Shown: positions 57,134 to 64,000 of the stretch, piece after piece | How positions within the stretch are numbered: position 1 is the stretch's first letter | How the letters are laid out: each line of letters begins with the position of its first letter | Source of the DNA: Actinomadura rudentiformis | GTDB taxonomy: Bacteria; Actinomycetota; Actinomycetes; Streptosporangiales; Streptosporangiaceae | NCBI RefSeq assembly: GCF_008923185.1 | Contig: NZ_WBMT01000012.1 | Location: forward strand, 281,173 to 345,172 | Length of the DNA: 64,000 bases | Reading direction: 5' to 3' | Program-made: the position numbers and the translations under genes | The notes under the pieces: model-generated | Seen by the model: the letters and a program-made list of their open reading frames with translations, nothing else | What the model was told of the DNA's origin: nothing | Database searches by the model: none

Positions 57134-60100
57134 TGGCCGACGAGACGAGGCTGCGCAGCTATCTCAAGCGCGCCACCGTGGACCTTCGGGAGGCGAAGCG
57201 GCGCTTGCGGGAGGCCGAGGAACGGGCCGCCGAGCCGATCGCGATCGTCGGGATCGGCTGCCGTTACCCGGGCGGGGTGACCGGGCCCGAGAGCCTGTGG
57301 GAGCTGGTCGCCCAGGGGACCGACGCGATCGCCGAGTTCCCCGCGGACCGGGGCTGGGACCTGGCCGCCATCTACCATCCCGAGCCCGGGCGCCCCGACC
57401 GCAGCTACGTGCGGCACGGCGGTTTCCTCGACGACGCCGGCGCGTTCGACGCAGGCTTCTTCGGGATCTCGCCGCGCGAGGCCGTCCGCGCCGATCCCCA
57501 GCAACGGCAGCTCCTCGAAGTCGCCTGGGAGGCGTTCGAGCACGCCCGGATCGACCCGGGATCGGTCAAGGGCACCCGCACCGGGGTGTTCGCCGGCCTC
57601 ATGTACCACGACTACGTCGGCGGCAGCCCGGCCGGGAGCATCGCCTCGGGTCACATCGCCTACAGCCTCGGCCTGGAGGGACCGGCGCTCACCATCGACA
57701 CGGCCTGCTCGTCGTCGCTGGTCGCGATCCATCTCGCCTGCCAGTCACTGCGCCGCGACGAGTGCGAGCTGGCGCTGGCCGGGGGAGTGGCGGTGATGGC
57801 CACCCCGGAGATGTTCGTCGACTTCAGCCGCCAGCGCGCGCTCGCCCCGGACGGCCGCTGCAAGCCGTTCTCGGCCGACGCGGACGGAACGGCCTGGTCG
57901 GAGGGGGCCGCGCTGCTCGTTCTGGAACGCCTGTCAGACGCCGTGCGGCACGGCCACCGGGTCCTGGCGGTCGTGCGCGGCTCGGCCGCCAACCAGGACG
58001 GCGCCAGCAACGGCCTCTCCGCGCCCAACGGCCCCTCGCAGGAACGCGTCATCGCCGACGCCCTCACGAACTCCGGTCTCACCCCCGCCGACATCGACGT
58101 CGTCGAGGCGCACGGCACCGGCACCACGCTCGGCGACCCCATCGAGGCGCAGGCGTTGCTGGCCGTCTACGGGCGGGAGCGGCCGCACGGCCGCCCCCTG
58201 CTGATCGGCTCCATCAAGTCCAACCTCGGCCATCCGCAGGCCGCGGCCGGCGTCGCCGGTGTGATCAAGATGGTGCAGGCCGTCCGCGCCGGAGCGGTGC
58301 CCGCCACGCTCCACGTCGGCGAGCCGTCCCCGCACATCGACTGGTCGTCCGGAGCGGCGGAGGTCGTCACCGAGGCGAGACCCTGGCCCGAGGCCGGCAG
58401 GCCCCGCCGCGCGGCCGTGTCGTCGTTCGGTTTCAGCGGCACCAACGCCCATGTGATCATCGAGCAGGCGCCGCCCTCGGCGGAGGACGAGGTCCCGGCC
58501 GCCCCCGAGCAGGCCCGGCCCACCCTGTGGCCCGTCTCCGCCAAGACGCCGGACGCGCTGAACGCGCAGATCGAGCGGCTGGGCCCGTTCGTCCAGCACA
58601 ATCCCGGCCTGCGGGCCGAGGACATCGGGCACTCGCTGGCCACCACCCGCGCGTCCTTCGAACACCGCGCCGCCGTCGTCGGCGGCGACCTTTCCGCGCT
58701 GGTCACCGGGCGGGCCGACGTCCGGGGCAAGACGGTGTTCGCGTTCCCTGGCCAGGGATCGCAGTGGCCGGGGATGGCGGTCGAGCTGCTCGCGGCCTCG
58801 CCCGTCTTCGCCGGGCGGATCGACGCGTGTGCGGAGGCGCTCGCTCCGTTCGTGGACTGGTCGCTTCTCGCCGTGCTGCGAGGGGAGGCGGGCGCGCCCT
58901 CGCTGGAACGGGTCGACGTCGTCCAGCCCGTGCTGTGGGCCGTGATGGTGTCCCTGGCGGAGGTGTGGCGGGCGCACGGCATCACGCCGGACGCCGTCGT
59001 GGGCCACTCTCAGGGCGAGATCGCCGCCGCGTCCGTCGCAGGATGGCTGACCCTGCCCGACGCCGCACGTGTCGTGGCGCTGCGAAGCAAGGCGATACGG
59101 GAGGTCCTGGCAGAGCGCGGCGGTGGGATGCTCTCGGTCGCGCTCGCCGCCGAACGGGTGGCCGCGCGGCTCGGCGACGGGCTTTCGATCGCGGTCGACA
59201 ACGGCCCCGGAGCGGTCGTGGTCTCCGGAGACGGCGCGGCGCTGGACGCCCTCGCGGCCGAGCTGGCCGGCGACGGTGTGCGGGTCAAGCGCGTCGCCGT
59301 GGACTATGCCTCCCACTCCGTCCACGTGGAGGAGCTCGAAGAACGGCTGCTCCGTGAGCTCGGGCCCGTCGAGCCGCGCGGCGAGGGCCTGCCGATGTTG
59401 TCCACGGTGACCGGCGAATGGGTCTCCGGAGGAACGCTCGACACGAGGTACTGGTACGCCAACCTCCGGCGCACCGTCCGCTTCGCGGACGCGGTCGCCT
59501 CGCTCGCCTACCGGGGTTACGCCGCGTACGTCGAGGTCAGCCCGCATCCGGTGCTGACGATGAGCATCCAGGAGACCCTGGGGCCGCAGGCCCGGACGGT
59601 CGTCACCGGCACGCTGCGCAAGGACGACGGCGGCGAGGCGCGCCTGCTCACGTCGATCGGCGAGCTGTACGTGCGCGGTGTCGAGCCGGACTGGTCCGCC
59701 GTCTTCCCGTCGGCCCGGACGATCGATCTCCCCACGTACGCGTTCCAGCGCAAGCGTTACTGGGACCGCTATTGGGACCAGCCGGCCCAGGCGGAAGCCG
59801 CGCTGGACGACGGCTTCTGGGACGACGTACGCCGCGCCGACGCGACGGCGCTCGCCAACCGGCTGGGCGTCGAACGCGCCGCGCTGGACGGCGTTCTCCC
59901 CGCACTGGCGAGCTGGCACGGGCGGCGCAGCGACGAAGCCACTGCGGAGTCCTGGCGCTACGGCGTCTCCTGGCTGCCGGTGCCGGAGCCCTCTGTCAGA
60001 CCCCGCCTCACCGGCACGTGGTTGGTCGCCGTGCCCGAGAAAGGCGCGGACCCCCACACGGTGAACGGAATCCTCGACGCGCTCAAGGCACATGGCGCCG

Positions 60101-61872
60101 AGCCCGTCCTTCTTGGTGGTGACTTCGCAGAGCAGGCCCCTGAGGGAGTCCTGTCCCTCCTCGCACTGGACGACGCCGATCATCCGGATCATCCGGAGCT
60201 GTCGCGCGGCACCGTGGCGACGATCGAGCTCGTCCGCGGCCTCGCCGAGGCCGGAATCGAGGCGCCGCTCTGGTGCCTCACGTCCAACGCGGTCGCCGTC
60301 GCCCCCTTCCAGCCGCCCGTCAGCCCCGCCCAGGCCGCGGTCTGGGGACTCGGCCGGGTTCTCGCACTGGACGGCCCTGACACCTGGGGTGGCCTGGTCG
60401 ACTTGGCCGCCGACGATGAGCGAGCGTTCGACCGCCTCTGCCAGGTGCTGTCCGGCGGTACGGAGGACCAAGTCGCGATCCGGGGCAACGGTGTGTTCGC
60501 GTGCCGCCTCGTGCGTTCGCCGCTGCGAGGCGGGGCGCCCGAACGACGGTTCCGGCCCGGCGGGACCGTGCTGATCACCGGCGGGACCGGGGTCCTCGGC
60601 GGGCACGTCGCGCGGTGGATGGCCGCGGCGGGCGCCCGGCATCTCGTCCTCACCGGAAGGCGCGGCCCTGCCGCTCCCGGTGCCGGCGCGCTGACCGCCG
60701 AACTGACCGCGCTTGGCGCCACCGTGACCATCCGCGCCTGCGACGCCGCCGACCGCGACGCCCTCGCCGCCGTCCTCGACGCGATCCCCGCCGACCGTCC
60801 GCTCAGCACGGTGGTGCACGCGGCCGGTGAACTGGGCGACCCGGCGGCGTTGCCGGACCTGACGCCCGCGGAGTTCGCCGCACGCTGCCGCTCCAAGATC
60901 CTCGGTGCGCGCAACCTCGACGAGCTCCTCGCCGGCCGGCCCCTCGACGCGTTCGTCCTCTTCTCCTCCGGCGCCGCCGTGTGGGGCACCGCCGGGCAGC
61001 CCGCCTACGGGGCCGCGAACGCCTACCTCACCGCGCTCGCCCAAGGCCGCCGCGCGCGCGGCCTGGCCGCCACCGAACTGGCCTGGGGCCCCTGGGGCGG
61101 GGGCGGGATGGTCGACGACGAGGCTCGTGGCTACCTCGCCCGCATCGGTGTCGCCGAGATGGACCCGGACATGGCTCTCATGGCGCTCCAGCAGGCCCTC
61201 GACCATGACGATGACCACGTGGTCGTCGCCGACGTCGACTGGACGCGGTTCGCCTCCATCTACACGTTGTCGCGGCCTCGCCCGCTGCTGAACGAGCTGA
61301 CGGCCCGGAGCGGGGACGAGGACGACGACGCCGGTCCGCCCGAAGAGGACCTCGCCGCCCGCCTCGCCGCGATGAGCGAGCCGGAGCAGACGCAGAGCCT
61401 TCTCGACCTGGTCCTCGGCAAGGCAGCCGCGTTGCTCGGCCACGACGACCCGGCCGAGATCGACCCGCGGCTCCCGTTCAAGGAACTCGGCTTCGACTCC
61501 GTCGCGGCCGTCGACTTCCGCAACCGGATCGCCGCCGTGACCGGGCTGCGGCTGCCCGCCACCGTGGTGTTCGACTACGCCACCCCGCAGGCGTTCGCAG
61601 CACACCTGCGCGTCTCCCTCACCGGCGAGACGGAGGAACGGCCCGTCCTGGCCGAGCTGGACCGGCTTGAGGCGAGACTGACCGCGCTCCCGCCCGGAGA
61701 ACTGGAACGGCTGCACGTCACCGGCCGCCTCCACTCCCTCGTCACCCAGCTGACCCAGACGCTCGCCGGCGCCGCCACCGACGGCCTCGGCCTCGATTTG
61801 GCCGAACGGCTGGCGACCGCGAGCGCCGACGACGTCCTGGCGTTCATCGACAACGAGCTTGAGGTTTCGTGA
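57133..61872 (+). CDS. Type I PKS, one module: KS-AT-KR-ACP (methylmalonyl)
   Basis: 1579 residues. Docking coiled coil (about 1-30), KS Cys192, AT Ser626 in GHSQGE with YASHS (Tyr725), the methylmalonyl-CoA signature, KR Tyr1292 and ACP Ser1456. Between AT and KR there is no HxxxGxxxxP segment, so no DH. The KR lacks LDD and has a tryptophan (Trp1284) eight residues before the catalytic tyrosine, the mark of A-type ketoreductases making L-configured hydroxyls. The module should thus leave a beta-hydroxy-alpha-methyl unit, the only branched unit predicted in the window. Its ATG overlaps the previous stop (TGATG). A C-terminal docking region follows the ACP. Confidence 0.94.
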   Translation: MADETRLRSYLKRATVDLREAKRRLREAEERAAEPIAIVGIGCRYPGGVTGPESLWELVAQGTDAIAEFPADRGWDLAAIYHPEPGRPDRSYVRHGGFLDDAGAFDAGFFGISPREAVRADPQQRQLLEVAWEAFEHARIDPGSVKGTRTGVFAGLMYHDYVGGSPAGSIASGHIAYSLGLEGPALTIDTACSSSLVAIHLACQSLRRDECELALAGGVAVMATPEMFVDFSRQRALAPDGRCKPFSADADGTAWSEGAALLVLERLSDAVRHGHRVLAVVRGSAANQDGASNGLSAPNGPSQERVIADALTNSGLTPADIDVVEAHGTGTTLGDPIEAQALLAVYGRERPHGRPLLIGSIKSNLGHPQAAAGVAGVIKMVQAVRAGAVPATLHVGEPSPHIDWSSGAAEVVTEARPWPEAGRPRRAAVSSFGFSGTNAHVIIEQAPPSAEDEVPAAPEQARPTLWPVSAKTPDALNAQIERLGPFVQHNPGLRAEDIGHSLATTRASFEHRAAVVGGDLSALVTGRADVRGKTVFAFPGQGSQWPGMAVELLAASPVFAGRIDACAEALAPFVDWSLLAVLRGEAGAPSLERVDVVQPVLWAVMVSLAEVWRAHGITPDAVVGHSQGEIAAASVAGWLTLPDAARVVALRSKAIREVLAERGGGMLSVALAAERVAARLGDGLSIAVDNGPGAVVVSGDGAALDALAAELAGDGVRVKRVAVDYASHSVHVEELEERLLRELGPVEPRGEGLPMLSTVTGEWVSGGTLDTRYWYANLRRTVRFADAVASLAYRGYAAYVEVSPHPVLTMSIQETLGPQARTVVTGTLRKDDGGEARLLTSIGELYVRGVEPDWSAVFPSARTIDLPTYAFQRKRYWDRYWDQPAQAEAALDDGFWDDVRRADATALANRLGVERAALDGVLPALASWHGRRSDEATAESWRYGVSWLPVPEPSVRPRLTGTWLVAVPEKGADPHTVNGILDALKAHGAEPVLLGGDFAEQAPEGVLSLLALDDADHPDHPELSRGTVATIELVRGLAEAGIEAPLWCLTSNAVAVAPFQPPVSPAQAAVWGLGRVLALDGPDTWGGLVDLAADDERAFDRLCQVLSGGTEDQVAIRGNGVFACRLVRSPLRGGAPERRFRPGGTVLITGGTGVLGGHVARWMAAAGARHLVLTGRRGPAAPGAGALTAELTALGATVTIRACDAADRDALAAVLDAIPADRPLSTVVHAAGELGDPAALPDLTPAEFAARCRSKILGARNLDELLAGRPLDAFVLFSSGAAVWGTAGQPAYGAANAYLTALAQGRRARGLAATELAWGPWGGGGMVDDEARGYLARIGVAEMDPDMALMALQQALDHDDDHVVVADVDWTRFASIYTLSRPRPLLNELTARSGDEDDDAGPPEEDLAARLAAMSEPEQTQSLLDLVLGKAAALLGHDDPAEIDPRLPFKELGFDSVAAVDFRNRIAAVTGLRLPATVVFDYATPQAFAAHLRVSLTGETEERPVLAELDRLEARLTALPPGELERLHVTGRLHSLVTQLTQTLAGAATDGLGLDLAERLATASADDVLAFIDNELEVS

Positions 61873-64000
61873 TGGCGAATTCAGAAGAGCTCCTCGGCTA
61901 TCTCAAGCGGGTCACCGCCGAACTGCACCAGACCCGTCAGCGGCTGCGCGAGGTGGAGACCGAGGACCGTGACCCGATCGCGATCGTCGCGATGAGCTGC
62001 CGCTACCCCGGCGACGTGCGGTCGCCGGAGGACCTGTGGCGGCTCGTCGCGGCAGGCGGTGACGCCGTCGCGGGCTTCCCCGAGGACCGCGGCTGGAACC
62101 TCGACGCCCTCTACGACGCCGACCCTGACAGGCCCGGCACCAGCTACGTCCGCGAGGGCGGCTTCCTCTACGACGCGGGAGACTTCGACCCCGGCCTCTT
62201 CGGGATCTCGCCCCGCGAGGCCATCGCGATGGACCCGCAGCAGCGCGTGCTGCTGGAGCTGGCCTGGGAGGCGTTCGAACGAGCGGGTCTGGCGCCCGAC
62301 GCGCTGAGCGGCGACCCCGTCGGCGTCTACGTCGGAAGCGGCGGCCAGGACTACTACGAGAACCTCGCGCCGGACTCGCTGACCGAGGACGCCGAGCCGT
62401 ACCTCAGCACCGGCACCGCCGCCGCCGTCCTGTCCGGCCGCATCGCCTACACCTTCGGACTGGAGGGCCCGGCCGTCACGGTCGACACGGCCTGCTCGTC
62501 ATCGCTGGTCGCCGTGCACATGGCGGCCCGGGCGCTCCGCCAGCGCGAGTGCTCCCTCGCCCTGGCCGGAGGCGTAATGATCATGTCGATTCCCGGCCCG
62601 TTCGTCGCGTTCAGCCGCCAGCGCGGCCTGGCGCCCGACGGCCGCTGCAAGTCGTTCTCCGAGTCCGCGGACGGCACCGGCTGGGCCGAGGGGGCCGGCC
62701 TCCTCCTGCTGGAACGCCTCTCCGACGCGCGCCGCAACGGCCACCCAGTCCTGGCCGTCATCCGCGGCTCGGCCGTCAACCAGGACGGCGCCAGCAACGG
62801 CCTCACCGCGCCGAACGGCCTCGCCCAGCAGCGGGTGATCCGCGAGGCGCTCGCCGACGCCCGGGTCCCCGCCGGGGAGGTCGACGCGGTGGAGGCGCAC
62901 GGCACCGGCACGACGCTCGGCGACCCGATCGAGGCCGAGGCGCTCCTGGCCACCTACGGGCAGGACCGTCCCGCCGACCGCCCGCTGTGGCTCGGCTCGA
63001 TCAAGTCGAACCTCGGGCACGCCCAGGCGGCCGCGGGCGTCGGCGGCGTCATCAAGATGGTGATGGCCCTGCGGAACGGCGTGCTGCCCGAGACCCTGCA
63101 CGTCACCGAGCCCTCGTCCAACGTCGACTGGTCCGCAGGCAACGTCAGGCTTCTCACCGAGCCGGTCCGCTGGGACGCCGGAGGCCGCCCGCGCCGGGCC
63201 GGAGTCTCCTCGTTCGGCGTCAGCGGCACCAACGCCCACCTGATTCTCGAAGAGGACGGCGAGCCCGAACCCGCGCCCGCGCCGCGTGAGGGTGCCGTGA
63301 CGCCGCTGCCCCTCGCCGTGGCCGCCGGGGACCCCGAGTCGCTCAAGGCCCAGGCCGAACGCCTCGCCACGTTCCTGACCGAGCATCCGGGCCTCGACCT
63401 CGGCGACGTGGCCTACACCCTGGCCACCTCCCGCGCGCAGCTTGGCCATCGCGCGGTCGTCGTCGCCACCGACACCGGTGAAGCCGCCGCGCGCCTGCGA
63501 GCCCTGGAAGCGGGCACCACGGCCAGTGGCAAGACTGCGTTCCTGTTCTCGGGTCAGGGTTCGCAGCGGGTGGGGATGGGCCGGGAGTTGTATGAGGCGT
63601 TCTCGGTGTTCGCTGAGGCTTTTGATGCGGTGGACGCCGAGTTCCCGTTCTCGCTGCATGAGGTGATTGCGGACGAGCGCGTTAACCAGACGGCCTTTAC
63701 ACAGGCCGCTCTCTTTGCGATTGAGATAGCGCTTTATCGCCTTGTCGAGTCGTGGGGTGTGCGTCCGGATTGGTTGGTGGGTCATTCGATTGGGGAGTTG
63801 GCGGCTGCTCATGTGGCTGGGGTGTGGTCGCTGCCGGATGCGGTTCGTGTGGTGGAGGCGCGTGGTCGTTTGATGCAGGCGCTTCCGGGCGGTGGCGCGA
63901 TGGTGGCGATCGCTGCGGACGAGGAAACGGTGCGGCCGTTGCTGAGGGCCGGGGTGGACATCGCGGCGGTGAACGGCCCGTCGTCAGTGGTGATCTCCGG
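61872..64000 (+). CDS. Type I PKS, partial: KS and the start of a malonyl-type AT
   Basis: 709 codons to the window edge, starting with ATG 61872 that overlaps the previous stop (TGATG). Docking coiled coil MANSEELLGYLKRVTAELHQ, KS with Cys208 in TACSSS and the two active-site histidine motifs (EAHGTGTT, KSNLGHAQ), then an AT with FSGQGSQ and GHSIGE (Ser639). The HAFHS/YASHS position is beyond the edge, but the AT core is identical to that of the gene at 46974, so malonyl is expected. Downstream domains, including any thioesterase, are not visible. Confidence 0.93.
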   Translation, partial: MANSEELLGYLKRVTAELHQTRQRLREVETEDRDPIAIVAMSCRYPGDVRSPEDLWRLVAAGGDAVAGFPEDRGWNLDALYDADPDRPGTSYVREGGFLYDAGDFDPGLFGISPREAIAMDPQQRVLLELAWEAFERAGLAPDALSGDPVGVYVGSGGQDYYENLAPDSLTEDAEPYLSTGTAAAVLSGRIAYTFGLEGPAVTVDTACSSSLVAVHMAARALRQRECSLALAGGVMIMSIPGPFVAFSRQRGLAPDGRCKSFSESADGTGWAEGAGLLLLERLSDARRNGHPVLAVIRGSAVNQDGASNGLTAPNGLAQQRVIREALADARVPAGEVDAVEAHGTGTTLGDPIEAEALLATYGQDRPADRPLWLGSIKSNLGHAQAAAGVGGVIKMVMALRNGVLPETLHVTEPSSNVDWSAGNVRLLTEPVRWDAGGRPRRAGVSSFGVSGTNAHLILEEDGEPEPAPAPREGAVTPLPLAVAAGDPESLKAQAERLATFLTEHPGLDLGDVAYTLATSRAQLGHRAVVVATDTGEAAARLRALEAGTTASGKTAFLFSGQGSQRVGMGRELYEAFSVFAEAFDAVDAEFPFSLHEVIADERVNQTAFTQAALFAIEIALYRLVESWGVRPDWLVGHSIGELAAAHVAGVWSLPDAVRVVEARGRLMQALPGGGAMVAIAADEETVRPLLRAGVDIAAVNGPSSVVIS
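63537..64000 (+). repeat. AT-core repeat, right copy (runs off the window)
   Basis: Identical to 48588-49051 over all 464 bases visible. A single base before the repeat (63536 against 48587) breaks the match, so the left border is sharp. Confidence 0.92.

Overview
The window is very GC-rich (strong G/C preference at third codon positions, overlapping ATGA/TGATG gene junctions, GTG and TTG starts) and comes from a filamentous actinomycete. The genus cannot be read from the sequence. It lies inside one biosynthetic gene cluster for a glycosylated polyene macrolactam started by a beta-amino acid, of the vicenistatin type; the cluster runs off both ends (a P450 at the left, a PKS at the right).

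Layout. 1-906: start of a P450 and an SGNH hydrolase. 1033-8456: the complete starter-unit cassette: VinK-like acyltransferase, discrete ACP, amino acid ligase (VinM-like), beta-amino acid:ACP ligase (VinN-like), PLP decarboxylase (VinO-like) and both subunits of a B12-dependent glutamate mutase (VinH/VinI-like). The last four genes and the first PKS form one translationally coupled operon. 8453-23929: a 5158-residue PKS (loading ACP plus three KS-AT-DH-KR-ACP modules). 24069-25840: DrrAB-type ABC exporter. 25968-29078: glycosidase-like protein, aminosugar N-methyltransferase, glycosyltransferase. 29257-35367: two glycosyltransferases, acyl-CoA carboxylase beta and epsilon subunits, type II thioesterase, VinJ-like amidase. 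35432-36643: a P450 homologue lacking the heme cysteine (glycosyltransferase auxiliary type). 36865-39493: FAD monooxygenase and a fourth glycosyltransferase. 39556-46807: deoxysugar genes (C-methyltransferase, 2,3-dehydratase, aminotransferase, RmlA, SDR reductase/epimerase) and a fifth, degenerate glycosyltransferase. 46974-64000: four single-module PKS genes, the last cut by the window edge.

How it works together (inference from homologous pathways). Glutamate is rearranged to 3-methylaspartate, loaded on the discrete ACP, decarboxylated to a 3-aminoisobutyryl group, capped by an alanine-type residue, moved to the PKS loading ACP by the VinK-like enzyme, and uncapped by the VinJ-like amidase before macrolactam closure. 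Six of the seven modules have malonyl-type AT signatures and one (57133-61872) is methylmalonyl-type. Five consecutive modules carry DH and KR but no ER, predicting a long polyene. The sugar genes match a vancosamine-like route (2,3,6-trideoxy-3-amino-3-C-methyl hexose), with N-methylation. NDP-glucose 4,6-dehydratase, 5-epimerase, thioesterase domain and any regulator are not in the window.

The least expected signal is regulatory: ten intergenic sites share two G-rich boxes 10 bp apart (YANGGG-N4-TAGGGG) followed after 23-24 bp by a -10-like hexamer. The sites precede nearly every operon of the cluster. Several put the predicted transcription start at or next to the start codon (leaderless mRNAs). 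This looks like one activator's regulon.

No tRNA, rRNA, CRISPR array, insertion sequence or gene-free stretch longer than 300 bases was seen.
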